From assembly GCA_038524795.1 (NCBI GenBank), contig JBCBIJ010000004.1:1-64000 (forward strand): DNA of 64,000 nt, in the 5' to 3' direction. Source of the DNA: CALBPI01 sp038524795 (lineage in GTDB: Bacteria > Pseudomonadota > Gammaproteobacteria > Steroidobacterales > Woeseiaceae). A program made the translations under genes and the position numbers. Shown here piece by piece: positions 1-8,126 of this stretch (the stretch's first letter is position 1; every line of letters starts with the position of its first letter). The notes under the pieces are model-generated. The model had not been told where the DNA came from. It saw nothing but the letters and a program-made list of their open reading frames with translations, and did no database searches.

Positions 1-559
1 GGTTCCTTTCACTTATGAATCTCTTCTGTCTTTGCGTGAGCCTATCTCTGCGCTTCCAAAGTGTATCTAGAAGAAACCGGTCGGTTTCGTGCTTTGGGCT
101 AGATGCATCCCCAACTCGGCGATAGATTCGACCTGACGAGTGAACGTAAGGTGGCTGCAACCCTGAAGGCACTTCGACAACTACGATCGCTGACTCAGGG
201 CCCAGGCCTATGGCTTTGCAGGGCCCCCGAATCACTCTTTCGATGTAGTTGATTTCTGGATTCGAATGCTGACTCGAAGCATCGCGGATTCGATCTAACA
301 GGGTTCCTATCTCAGCAGTTGAAACTCCCTCAAACGAAGCCGCTGTTCGAAGATCGTCGCCGGATTGTTTGACGCCAAAGAACAGATAGCCTCCATATTG
401 GTTCGCAAAGCTAGCCAGTGACTTTGCGATGTCAACCGGTTTGGTTGGTTGAGACTTGTATTCGACGTACCAGCCCTCGCTGATATCCTTTAGGGCCTCA
501 AGGTCCGATGATTCCAGACTCTTTGTGGCCTTTGAAAATGGGCTGTAGCTACTTTCCAT
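1..559 (-). CDS. Schlafen/AlbA_2-domain protein (3' end beyond window)
   Basis: Reading leftward from an ATG at 557-559, an open frame runs off the window edge (at least 186 residues). Residues about 25-160 match the Schlafen AlbA_2 fold: a W-Y-V-E-Y-K-S strand, then FANQYGGYLFFGV, the usual 'aN..GG.l.fGV' signature, and a later VVVEVPSG strand followed by R-I-Y-R-R-V-G-D. Members of this family are nucleic-acid-binding or regulatory proteins, often found on mobile elements and in defence loci. The C-terminal domain that would define its role is missing. Codon use is less GC-rich than in the core genes, which fits cargo of the mobile element. Confidence 0.8.
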   Translation of the reverse strand, partial: MESSYSPFSKATKSLESSDLEALKDISEGWYVEYKSQPTKPVDIAKSLASFANQYGGYLFFGVKQSGDDLRTAASFEGVSTAEIGTLLDRIRDASSQHSNPEINYIERVIRGPCKAIGLGPESAIVVVEVPSGLQPPYVHSSGRIYRRVGDASSPKHETDRFLLDTLWKRRDRLTQRQKRFISERN

Positions 560-661
560 TACTAGAGAATTATCGACCCAGCCACGTCGGTTTGAGTGAC
601 CTTAATCCGTCCAGACTGAGTCATTCGGTTTGCGAGCGCCCCTCATCAAATCAAGAAAAGG

Positions 662-1588
662 CTAGAACAGTTTCTCAAGCTCTCCGTCCTTGATTGTTGC
701 GAAAATCTGGTCGGCTCGCTCTTCCATTTCCTTAATCTCATAGCCGACGTACTGCTTCGCTAGGCGCGCGGCAATTTCGTCGTTGCTGCATGCAGTACTA
801 GCGCGACATGCCAAAAGCCCCCATGCTACTTCGTCATACTTGTCCAAGCCTTCGCCCGCAATAGCCTTGTAGAGCCCAGCGGCGAGAAAGGCTCGCGAAT
901 CGCCAGTCTGAAGAGCGGCATACACAACTTCTGGCGGCAAGCCGTCAACATCTTGTGGTGGTACAAACAGGGCTTGATACACGATCGCGGTTGGATAGCC
1001 ATTCAAAGCAGCTTGGCTTAACCAGTGGTTTCTCTCGCTCTGGACATCCTCAAGTTGATCATGGACGCCAAGGCAACGTTGGTAGACCCATAGCTGGGAC
1101 GCTCGGGTGCTTGGCGGGTAGTTCGCGTTATAGATTTCTCGGTATCCGGCTTCGCTCGTGGGGCCTTGATAGCATTCGTCTAGCACGGTAAAAACCGTCC
1201 ATTGGGCCGCTCTATCGCCCGCTTTGGCTGCGGCAATATTCGCCGCAAGAACTTCTGCTGGCACCTCTGGGTAGACCGATTCAATCAGCCTTTCGTCAGG
1301 CGGCGGCGGCAAGTCCGCGACATTGAGATTCTCAACTTGCTCAAACGGCAAAAGGTAGTTGCTGAAGTCGTACTCGCTCTCAGGCTCATCTATGCCCTGA
1401 TCAGTCGTCAAATCTCTTCTAGGAGCAACGGTAGCGTTTGTCTCACGAGATGTAGCAGTCTCAGCTCTTTCGGGCTGGAGATGAGATTCTCGCTCGCGGT
1501 TGGAATCGGCCTCTCTTGTCAGGGAATACGCCCAAACAGAACCAATGACAACTATGGTGGCGGCAAGAAGGATTCGTGTAGTCTTCAT
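662..1588 (-). CDS. Hypothetical membrane-anchored protein
   Basis: 308 residues. Residues about 5-23 form one hydrophobic helix after a short positive N-terminus, so this is a signal anchor or uncleaved signal peptide. A low-complexity acidic/Thr-rich linker (about 25-70) follows, then an alpha-helical domain with an A-K-A-G-D-R-A-A-Q-W segment and a later A-L-N-G-Y-P-T-A segment, which look like single Sel1-type repeat units. Cysteines at several positions could form disulfides in the periplasm. There is no clear Shine-Dalgarno site. It starts 44 nt from the divergent gene at 1633. I do not recognise a specific family. Confidence 0.7.
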   Translation of the reverse strand: MKTTRILLAATIVVIGSVWAYSLTREADSNRERESHLQPERAETATSRETNATVAPRRDLTTDQGIDEPESEYDFSNYLLPFEQVENLNVADLPPPPDERLIESVYPEVPAEVLAANIAAAKAGDRAAQWTVFTVLDECYQGPTSEAGYREIYNANYPPSTRASQLWVYQRCLGVHDQLEDVQSERNHWLSQAALNGYPTAIVYQALFVPPQDVDGLPPEVVYAALQTGDSRAFLAAGLYKAIAGEGLDKYDEVAWGLLACRASTACSNDEIAARLAKQYVGYEIKEMEERADQIFATIKDGELEKLF

Positions 1589-1632
1589 AACGGTGTGTGC
1601 TTACGTGTGTATTGAATGTTCAGGGAGAAACA

Positions 1633-2073
1633 ATGCATCACTTCAAGAGGATAGCGGTACTACTAACGGCGTTACTCGGCGCAACACTGGCATCGAATGC
1701 GCTTGCTGATCCGCCTCTAGTTGAGGTTAACCAGACCTACTCGAACCACAGTCCGGCGGTAAATATTCGAAACCTGCAGACAGCGTTGGGAGCTAACCCT
1801 ACCAATCCAGTAGGGAGTTACGTTCTCGCAAAGTTCGTCAATGGAAATGGTACCAACACATACCAGGTTTTCGTAAGGACTAATAATCAAACTTCAACTC
1901 AATGGGCGCCGGCATCCGATTCCGCAACTCCCCCAGGTCCACCGGGTGGCGGCGGCGGTGGCGGCGGTGGCTCTGCCTATTCCCTTACTAATTCCAGCGG
2001 CTGGTGGAGTATCAATTTCACTAGCAATGGGTGTGGTCTTTATGAGGTTTGCTACCCAGGTCAAACTTATTGA
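1633..2073 (+). CDS. Small secreted protein with glycine-rich linker
   Basis: 146 residues from the ATG at 1633, which has a GGGAGAA ribosome site. An in-frame start at 1597 would add 12 residues ahead of the signal peptide and is less likely. Residues 1-25 are a Sec signal peptide ending A-N-A-L-A. The mature part has a small beta-rich domain (about 26-95), then a P-P-G-P-P motif and a run of nine glycines, then a short tail with two cysteines (C-G-L-Y-E-V-C) that could form a disulfide. No family recognised. It is divergent from the anchored protein to its left and may be cargo of the mobile element. Confidence 0.7.
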   Translation: MHHFKRIAVLLTALLGATLASNALADPPLVEVNQTYSNHSPAVNIRNLQTALGANPTNPVGSYVLAKFVNGNGTNTYQVFVRTNNQTSTQWAPASDSATPPGPPGGGGGGGGGSAYSLTNSSGWWSINFTSNGCGLYEVCYPGQTY

Positions 2074-2105
2074 CGGTGGCTGGTGACTGAAAGTCATAAA
2101 CTGTT

Positions 2106-2143
2106 GATGTTGGCTTGGGAGCATCAGCTTCCAAGCCAACATC
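2106..2143 (+). terminator. Hairpin after the secreted-protein gene
   Basis: A 17-bp inverted repeat with one mismatch (arms 2106-2122 and 2127-2143, loop ATCA) begins 33 nt after the stop of the 1633 gene. No U-tract follows directly, although a T6 run occurs at about 2159-2164. It is probably a transcription end point or an mRNA-stabilising hairpin. Confidence 0.45.
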
Positions 2144-2415
2144 TCATGACAGCAGAGCTTTTTTGGGCAAGCTTGCACAGGCAAAATCCCTTTTTGTGCT
2201 CAGATAGGACCGCGGAGCGCGAAGCATCTTTATGAGGCGCGACGTAGTTAGCTGTTCTCGCCACTCATCTTTTTATCCTACTGGAGAAGCGGGCGGCGCC
2301 TTAGCTCCAGGGCCTCACGCTATTCGCTGGTCAAGAATGCTGCTTCGACGTGGGAGACTGACTGGGCCCACCTAGCTGCGGAATGCGCACGAAAGTGGCC
2401 CGCGGCGGTCCTGAT
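2144..2415. other. Non-coding stretch within the mobile element
   Basis: No convincing gene is seen between the hairpin and the stop of the 2416 gene. The open frames here lack ribosome sites and have no protein-like composition. Confidence 0.5.
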
Positions 2416-3018
2416 TTAGTTCGGCCATAGTGCAGTCTTGATTGACTCAGGAACGGACTGAGATTCGGGAGAGGCCCAGTCACTCACCGCACCAAGTTCA
2501 TGTAGCGCAGCGATGCTAGACACCAGGAGATCTTTCTTAGAAAACACTAAGTTCGCCGGCGACGGGTACGCCGTCATGTTCAAGTCTGGGTACTTGTAGC
2601 CCGAGTTTTCGCTGAAAAACCCAAGGTCAGCTATGGTGTTCGCTGACAGCTGATGCACGCGTACGCCTGCTGCAGAGGTCGCGAACTCCAATAGCGCATG
2701 GACGTTGTGTCTCGTTCGCGCTTTGGGCTTGCCACCAGATGGCAGGTAGGAAGCCCTTTTTACCGCATCCGCCCACTGGCTTTCTTTTCCCTGGTACCAG
2801 AAGTTTTTCTGGACCGCCGTGCCGGCCGCTTTGAGTGACACCTCAATCGAGTGGCTTGCGACGAGATACGCGGCTGGAAGCCCTACAGTACTCGTCGTCC
2901 ACTCGAACTGTTCAGTCCAGCCAACGATTGCTTTTGCAGCGCAGACATACTCAGCCGCGTGCTCGAGCAATCTTGCTGGCGTGGTCTTGTGTTCTTTCCA
3001 TCGAATCTCGCCAGTCAT
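2416..3018 (-). CDS. Hypothetical protein coupled to S24-like gene
   Basis: 200 residues, not recognised. The N-terminal half is helical, with a segment A-S-H-S-I-E-V-S-L-K-A-A-G that resembles the helical cores of HEPN-like proteins. The R-x4-H catalytic motif typical of HEPN RNases is not clear (the nearest is R-T-R-H-N-V-H at about 101-107). The start ATG (3016-3018) overlaps the stop of the upstream S24-like gene as ATGA, so the two are translationally coupled. It could be the effector partner of the short regulator, as often seen in island cargo, but that is inference. Confidence 0.65.
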   Translation of the reverse strand: MTGEIRWKEHKTTPARLLEHAAEYVCAAKAIVGWTEQFEWTTSTVGLPAAYLVASHSIEVSLKAAGTAVQKNFWYQGKESQWADAVKRASYLPSGGKPKARTRHNVHALLEFATSAAGVRVHQLSANTIADLGFFSENSGYKYPDLNMTAYPSPANLVFSKKDLLVSSIAALHELGAVSDWASPESQSVPESIKTALWPN

Positions 3019-3347
3019 CGGTCACCAATCGAATAACCAACAGATGAAACCACCCCAACAAGCGCGGTTGCACAAGTATCAACCTGCCACGACCCATCCA
3101 ACGGGCGCAGTGTGCCGTCGTCGTGGACTCGACCGAACAAGTGCCGCTCGCCATCATGGAAAAGCGCGTCTCGCCCTGCCTCGGGCTTCAGGTCAGGATC
3201 GACGATGATGGTCACGCCATCTGGGTATGATGGCATTGGGCCTCGCGGAAAAGCCTGATCGCCGGCCACGAGATCCACCATGCTGTTGCCGCGGACTTCG
3301 AAGGCCAAGACGTTGGGTTTCGGTGCGGTACGATTAGCGATAGCCAT
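3015..3347 (-). CDS. Short S24/LexA-fold protein without DNA-binding domain
   Basis: 110 residues from an ATG with a GGAGGAACT ribosome site. Residues about 14-80 resemble the C-terminal domain of LexA/CI/UmuD (peptidase S24): V-R-G-N-S-M carries the nucleophile serine, then P-D-G-V-T-I-I-V-D-P and P-E-A-G-R-D-A-L-F. No helix-turn-helix precedes it. The catalytic lysine usually found in the V-K-R-L strand is not visible: the matching strand reads L-F-G-R-V. It may be an inactive dimerisation or antirepressor module, or a UmuD-like remnant. Two inverted repeats lie upstream at 3452-3519. It is coupled to the next gene by ATGA. Confidence 0.7.
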   Translation of the reverse strand: MAIANRTAPKPNVLAFEVRGNSMVDLVAGDQAFPRGPMPSYPDGVTIIVDPDLKPEAGRDALFHDGERHLFGRVHDDGTLRPLDGSWQVDTCATALVGVVSSVGYSIGDR

Positions 3348-3451
3348 ATCAGTTCCTCCAATTCAGGACTGTAGTGGTTAGGGGCCGGCAGTGTTGCAGC
3401 ACTGCTGGGCCCGACACATCCACCCTAGTCAGCGGGGATGCGCCTGTCAAC

Positions 3452-3471
3452 GATTTAGCAACCGCTAAATC
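3452..3471. promoter_or_regulatory. Perfect 8-bp inverted repeat, operator candidate
   Basis: GATTTAGC and GCTAAATC flank a 4-nt AACC spacer, giving a perfect 20-nt dyad about 105 nt upstream of the S24-like gene. It contains the octamer TTAGCGGT (on the minus strand), which recurs near 12388 upstream of the replication operon. It is probably an operator in the promoter region of the 3347 gene. Confidence 0.45.
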
Positions 3472-3483
3472 CATGAATAGATT

Positions 3484-3519
3484 GACCTTTTGGTACTCAA
3501 CTACCGGTACCAAAAGGTC
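3484..3519. promoter_or_regulatory. 13-bp perfect inverted repeat
   Basis: Arms GACCTTTTGGTAC (3484-3496) and GTACCAAAAGGTC (3507-3519) are perfect complements around a 10-nt spacer. It sits between the stop of the terminase-like gene and the S24-like gene. It can act as a two-site operator or as a terminator hairpin. No U-tract follows on either strand, so an operator is preferred. Confidence 0.5.
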
Positions 3520-3570
3520 TCGCCCGAATAGGCTACGACGCTGTCACGCTACTTATCAAGATAGCCCTTG

Positions 3571-4038
3571 CTACGTCTTGCTATGCACCAACCGAGGGCC
3601 TGTTTCGCTATCAGTTCGCGCGGCCGCACCCCCTTTGTTGACAACGACCTGAATCGGTCCGCCGTCGCCACCTTCCAGCGCCATGCGGTCAATGAACCCC
3701 CGGTCGTGTCGCTTGAGGAGAGCTAGCAAGAGGGTGTCCGAGAACCTGCGCTTGTAGCCGCACACCTCGCCCTCGTAAAACACTGGCTCTAGCCAACCTT
3801 CAGTCGCCCGTTTGTGCGCGGCCTCCAGCGCATCGTCAAGGATCCACATTCGGGCGATCTCGCGAGCTTCTTCAATCTTTTCGGAAAAGCCAGGGTGATT
3901 CTGCTCGTCCCTCATCCAGCGATACACGCTCGCACGGGCATAGCCGGCCGCCTCTGCCGCCTTGTTCATCGGCACTGCCGCCTTGAGTGCGGCAATTAGC
4001 CTCTCGTCCGCCTCGTCACTTCGTACAGTTACACGCAC
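3571..4038 (-). CDS. Phage terminase small-subunit-like protein
   Basis: 155 residues starting at GTG (4036-4038), with a strong AGGAGGAG ribosome site. The N-terminus has a helix-turn-helix (about 16-42: A-A-V-P-M-N-K-A-A-E-A-A-G then V-Y-R-W-M). This is followed by a long helix E-K-I-E-E-A-R-E-I-A and the G-Y-K-R-R-F-S-D-T-L-L-L-A-L-L-K-R-H segment typical of small terminases that bind pac/cos DNA and form rings. The family partner (large terminase) is not downstream. Instead a regulator-like gene follows. In satellites such as PICIs a lone TerS redirects packaging of helper phage. That role here is inference. Confidence 0.75.
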   Translation of the reverse strand: MRVTVRSDEADERLIAALKAAVPMNKAAEAAGYARASVYRWMRDEQNHPGFSEKIEEAREIARMWILDDALEAAHKRATEGWLEPVFYEGEVCGYKRRFSDTLLLALLKRHDRGFIDRMALEGGDGGPIQVVVNKGGAAARTDSETGPRLVHSKT

Positions 4039-4217
4039 CTACTAACTCCTCCTATTAAGCGAAAACTGTCCCACCACTGGGACACGTGTCCCGTCATAGC
4101 TGATCTTCTGCTTCGCACAAGTCTGCCGAGCATGTTCTCGCCGAAGCAATGCTGTAGCCAGCGGCGCATTTGATTGACGAAAATCTCGGACGTAGCGCCA
4201 GGGTCGCGATCCGTCAT
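4029..4217 (-). CDS. Possible small phage ORF
   Basis: 62 residues. Its ATG (4215-4217) overlaps the upstream stop as ATGA, the same coupling seen at several junctions of this operon, and its stop lies 9 nt inside the next gene. Composition is Arg/Trp-rich, with no family. The C-terminus is read through the ribosome site of the terminase-like gene. The ATGA junction is the only support, so it may be a leader used to couple translation rather than a functional protein. Confidence 0.35.
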   Translation of the reverse strand: MTDRDPGATSEIFVNQMRRWLQHCFGENMLGRLVRSRRSAMTGHVSQWWDSFRLIGGVSRCV

Positions 4218-4429
4218 AGATCGATGTCTGATTTCGCAAGCGCCTCGAGTTCTACCTGGCAGCGTGCGATGTGCTGTCTCAGATTCAACATTCGATCTCG
4301 TAGAAGCTGGTCAGGTCGCGATATTGCCTCGAGGTCTGCGAGCTCCAAACCGAGTGCGGCAACTGATTCTTCGAGCACGGCTCTGCGCCATTCCGGCGGT
4401 GGCTCGGGAACTTCGTCCAGAGGATTCAT
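4214..4429 (-). CDS. Small phage protein, 71 residues
   Basis: The ATG at 4427-4429 overlaps the stop of the large upstream gene (ATGA). A longer frame to 4594 is rejected because its extra N-terminus is Arg/Cys-rich shadow sequence. The product has a Pro/Glu-rich start (D-E-V-P-E-P-P-P-E-W) followed by a continuous helix with heptad-like leucines (about 20-65), consistent with a small coiled-coil virion or accessory protein. Function unknown. Confidence 0.6.
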   Translation of the reverse strand: MNPLDEVPEPPPEWRRAVLEESVAALGLELADLEAISRPDQLLRDRMLNLRQHIARCQVELEALAKSDIDL

Positions 4430-6819
4430 TTCGCGGACTCCAGCTGTAGCTCGCCACGGCGCCACCAGTAGTCTTGACCTTGCTCTCGAGCACGGCGGCG
4501 CCGCTCGGCACGGAACTTTCGCGATGCGGCCGGATCCAGCTCGAGTTGCAGTTGATCGATGACGGCGCGCTCGTAGGCAAGGCGCGTGTACCACAGCGAG
4601 CCGATGGCCGGCGTATAGCGTTGCATTACGAACGCTAGGTCACTGCCGAGGTTAGTGTCCTCACCCTCGATCAACTCGCCCGCTTGACCGGCGGTGACAC
4701 GTATAGCGTCGGTTACCAGACCCGTGACGGGGCCGCCTATAGTCTCAGCGAGGCTTTGGCCGAAACGGTTGGACTGCATGACCCCGGCGTAGAAGAAATC
4801 GCCGAAGATGCCGGCACCGCCGCCCTGGGTGAATGCTGACGCCCAGAACTCGGGCGAGACCATGTCGCGCGGCGTCCTGCCCTTGCTGACTTCCTTAGCC
4901 TGCAACGCGACCGCGCCCAGTGCAGTTGTCCCGATGGTGAGACTTGCGAGATAGGTGAGCTTGTCGACGCCGTTCGCCTGATACACACCACGCATGACGT
5001 GCTGCAGGATTACCGACACCGGGAACGTCTTGAACTGCGAGACGATGCGCATTGCCTCACCGCCCCAGGTGCCGCGTTGCAAACCCAAGGTGGTGATGGC
5101 CCGCACACGCGCGTCCGGTGACGGCACCGCGGCGTTGGTGATGGCGTAGGTGACCTCCAGCAGCTTGGTTGCGACCCGCTCGCGGTCTGCCAGCGGTATC
5201 TCCTTTCGCGCGGAGAGGTTTGGCAGGAACACCTGATGCACGCCGCGATGCTCGTCGGTTGGCGTCGAACGCAGAATGTCCCAGTCCGAGTGATTGAAGC
5301 CGACCTGCTCCAGCAGACGACGCACGGGCGGGTCGACGTCGGCCAGAGCGTGCCCGCGCTGCTCGGCGAGCACCATCATCAGCTCCATGCCTGTAGCTTT
5401 CTGCGCTGAATCGGTCCATGCAGATAGTCCCGATGCGCGCATCGTGAAGTCCGCGAGCTGTGCCGAGAAGCCCGAGCCGGTCACCTCACTTAGTCGGTTG
5501 GCGGCCAGCGCGCGGTTGGCCCAGTGATCAGCAATGAGTCCCATCTTGACCGCACGCAACCGGTCGGCTTTGTTGGCCGGATTCAGGTTGCGCAACGCCT
5601 CGCGCAATATCCGAGTCGCGCTCAATCCGTTCCAGGCCGCGGTCTGCTGAATGAACTTAAGGTCAGAGACCGACGAGATCATGGCGCTGCCGAGCTTGGT
5701 GCTGGTCAGGACATTGCGTACTGCCGTCATTCGATCCGCCCATTTGAGCGACGCTGTGTCGTCGGCTCGGCCACTTAACGTGCGCCAAATCGCGTCGAGA
5801 TTCGCCAGCCTCACACCGGACAGCCCCTCACGCCGCGCCATGTCGCGCAGGTAACGGTACGTCGCCTCGGGGTTCGGTCCGAGGATTTCCATGCGCGCTA
5901 TATCCGACGCTCTCGACTCTAGGTGGTCGGTGATGTGGGCGTAGATGTCGCGGCCACCGAAGCGGTCGAAATATTCAAGCCATGCGTCGGCGTCACGGAA
6001 GGTCAGGTGGCGCTGATCCTGACGTGTGTTTGCTGTCGCTCTTGAGCCGGTCTGGCCGGGTGGCTTGCGCAAGCCCGGTATCGTGATCGACTCGAACATC
6101 TCGTCGAGCCGTCGATCCAGTTCTTTCGCCGACAACGGCTGGCCAGCTTCGTCGTACATACGCGTGCGGTCGACGCGTTCCCTGACGAAGTTCTTCCACG
6201 GCTGCCTTCCCGCCTTTGCAACGGATAGTGCGTCATGCATCTGAGGCAAGCCGAAGTCGGCGCGACGCGGGATCGCGCCACCGGCGCGATTGAACCGCTG
6301 ACGGGTGTACTCGAATGCGGCCCCGACCTTTTTTCCAAAAGCACTAGCCGACGCGTCACCAGAAGATTCGCCAAACAGCTCACGGACGATGTTCCTGGCT
6401 AGATTTCGATTTTGGAGCAATCCGAGCGCGGTGGGCCGCAGCATCTCCATTGGCTCGGCGATCATCGAGTGAATGTGCTGGTTGATTGCGTGCTTGCGCG
6501 CATCGATATTCGACCAGTTCGCACGGTCCGTCAGGTCGCGGACCAGGAGCGTCGTCACACCGACTCTCAAGCCATTTGGGTGCGAAGACGCGTTGGCGAA
6601 AGCCTCAGACTGTCGGATCACCTGTAGGGCAGTGACCAGCTCGTCGGCCTCGAACTTTCGTGTAACGCGATCCAGCGCCTTGAGGTCGGCTTCTGGGACC
6701 TTGCCTGTGCGCAAATCGTCTCGCGCCTGCTTGAGCTGTGTGGCGAGGTCGGCATTGAGCAACCCGGCGTCGAGCACCTTTGCGATACAGCGATCGAGTT
6801 TCTGTCTTGATGCCGCCAT
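4426..6819 (-). CDS. Large phage protein, possible ejection/internal virion protein C
   Basis: 797 residues from the ATG at 6817-6819, which shares one base with the upstream stop (TAATG) and has a GGGGA ribosome site. A TTG at 6840 is the alternative start. The protein is largely alpha-helical, with charged N-terminal helices. A region about 545-620 has Q-F-K-T-F-P-V-S-V-I-L-Q-H and a hydrophobic stretch L-A-S-L-T-I-G-T-T-A-L-G-A-V-A-L, then Gly-rich G-G-G-A-G-I-F-G-D-F-F. The C-terminus is highly basic. Giant helical proteins encoded in threes are typical DNA-ejection proteins of podoviruses. The family assignment is by architecture, not by a motif I can prove. Confidence 0.7.
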   Translation of the reverse strand: MAASRQKLDRCIAKVLDAGLLNADLATQLKQARDDLRTGKVPEADLKALDRVTRKFEADELVTALQVIRQSEAFANASSHPNGLRVGVTTLLVRDLTDRANWSNIDARKHAINQHIHSMIAEPMEMLRPTALGLLQNRNLARNIVRELFGESSGDASASAFGKKVGAAFEYTRQRFNRAGGAIPRRADFGLPQMHDALSVAKAGRQPWKNFVRERVDRTRMYDEAGQPLSAKELDRRLDEMFESITIPGLRKPPGQTGSRATANTRQDQRHLTFRDADAWLEYFDRFGGRDIYAHITDHLESRASDIARMEILGPNPEATYRYLRDMARREGLSGVRLANLDAIWRTLSGRADDTASLKWADRMTAVRNVLTSTKLGSAMISSVSDLKFIQQTAAWNGLSATRILREALRNLNPANKADRLRAVKMGLIADHWANRALAANRLSEVTGSGFSAQLADFTMRASGLSAWTDSAQKATGMELMMVLAEQRGHALADVDPPVRRLLEQVGFNHSDWDILRSTPTDEHRGVHQVFLPNLSARKEIPLADRERVATKLLEVTYAITNAAVPSPDARVRAITTLGLQRGTWGGEAMRIVSQFKTFPVSVILQHVMRGVYQANGVDKLTYLASLTIGTTALGAVALQAKEVSKGRTPRDMVSPEFWASAFTQGGGAGIFGDFFYAGVMQSNRFGQSLAETIGGPVTGLVTDAIRVTAGQAGELIEGEDTNLGSDLAFVMQRYTPAIGSLWYTRLAYERAVIDQLQLELDPAASRKFRAERRRRAREQGQDYWWRRGELQLESAK

Positions 6820-8126
6820 TAGGTGTTCCCCAGGAAGCAATTACGCACGGCTTCGACGCCGCGGCGCCGCGACTCGGCCTCGTCGAGCAGCTCACGTGCG
6901 GATCGCACCACTAGCTGTGGCTCGCCCGTACCGAGATCGGCGTCGAGGCGCACTGGTACTTCGATGTCCTCGACCTCAACCGCAGACCGTGCGTCGGTCA
7001 CCGCCTGTGCCAACGCCTCAGAGCGCGGCACCTCGGCGCCTGGCTCGAGGTCGATATACGCGCTGAGCTCGAGCTGCAGCTCGGTCTCGGCATCGGCGTA
7101 GCGCGCACGCAGCGGCTCCAGCGCGTCATCGGGCACCAATTCGCCCACGTCAGCGATGCGGCCCTCACTGAGCTGGTCGAGCGCGGCGTCTATGGCGTCG
7201 GAATGAGCTTCCGTGGCTACAGCATCGGGTCGTGACTCCCGACGGCGCACAATCTCGTCGAGTACACGAGCGGCCTGATCGGCTTCGGGCGTGGCTGCGC
7301 CCGCCTGGCGATAGCGAGACACCAGATCGGCGATACCACGCGCACCGAGATCGGCTACGGACCCAATAGCTCCGGCGCCCAGGGACGCGGCGAGAACGCC
7401 AACAGCGGCATCGCCAAGCGTGTACGGCGACTGGATATGCCTTTTGAAGTCGAGAATCTCAGCTTGCAGCGGAATTTCTGTGGCGGCCCCGATGGCCGCT
7501 TCCGCGGCAAACACGCGTGCTGCACTGCCGAGAACCGTGCGCCCGGTGCCGGCACCGGCGCCAAGCGGCAGAGTCGCAATGAGAAGCGGCTCGGCGAGAC
7601 CTGCCTGCATAGACCCGAGGAATGCGTCTGTGCTGGAACCACGGGCGATGACGGATTTGTTGGCCTCTCGCTCGGCGCGCAACTGCTCTGTGACCAGAGC
7701 GGTGATCTCGCTGTCGTCGCGAAATACACCCGGGTTCGCGCGCCGCAGCTCGTCCAGCCGTCGGTAGTACTCGACAGCGCGCGGCAAACGCGACAGGGCC
7801 GAGCCGCCGGTACCGATCAGTTGCCGACTGGTTGGCGCGATTGGCTGGCCGGTCTCGACAGCGCGTTGAGCCTGTTCGCGCACCTCCCGTGGCAAGGTGT
7901 CGCCAAAGTCGGCCAGTGCTGCGTCCATGCCAAGCGCCACGAGTTGCTTGTTGCGCTCGTGGAGGTAGGGCTCGAAGGCCTTGGCCTCGCTGTATGACAT
8001 CTCTTCATCGAACGTAAGCCGGCGCGCGGCATCGCGAACCTGGGCGCTCGAGGCCGGCACGTCGTCGATTGTGGCCGCCGGCGTTGTGGACAGATCAACG
8101 CGACTGTCGAGGTAAGCGCCAGTCAT
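6819..8126 (-). CDS. Phage protein, possible ejection protein B
   Basis: 435 residues, Ala-rich. The ATG (8124-8126) overlaps the previous stop (ATGA). Helical N-terminus. A Gly/Ala-rich hydrophobic zone at about 175-265 (L-G-A-G-A-G-T-G-R and V-G-V-L-A-A-S-L-G-A-G-A-I-G) could insert into a membrane. A long acidic helical tail follows. This amphipathic, Gly/Ala-zone pattern is common in internal or injected virion proteins that form a trans-envelope conduit. No enzymatic motif seen. It is placed between two other large helical proteins in a coupled operon. Confidence 0.65.
   Translation of the reverse strand: MTGAYLDSRVDLSTTPAATIDDVPASSAQVRDAARRLTFDEEMSYSEAKAFEPYLHERNKQLVALGMDAALADFGDTLPREVREQAQRAVETGQPIAPTSRQLIGTGGSALSRLPRAVEYYRRLDELRRANPGVFRDDSEITALVTEQLRAEREANKSVIARGSSTDAFLGSMQAGLAEPLLIATLPLGAGAGTGRTVLGSAARVFAAEAAIGAATEIPLQAEILDFKRHIQSPYTLGDAAVGVLAASLGAGAIGSVADLGARGIADLVSRYRQAGAATPEADQAARVLDEIVRRRESRPDAVATEAHSDAIDAALDQLSEGRIADVGELVPDDALEPLRARYADAETELQLELSAYIDLEPGAEVPRSEALAQAVTDARSAVEVEDIEVPVRLDADLGTGEPQLVVRSARELLDEAESRRRGVEAVRNCFLGNT

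Noticed and set aside
2360..3430. Left attachment site (short TGGGCCC matches near 2369 and 3409)
   Set aside because: Only 7-8 bases match the tRNA end, which is expected by chance in GC-rich DNA.
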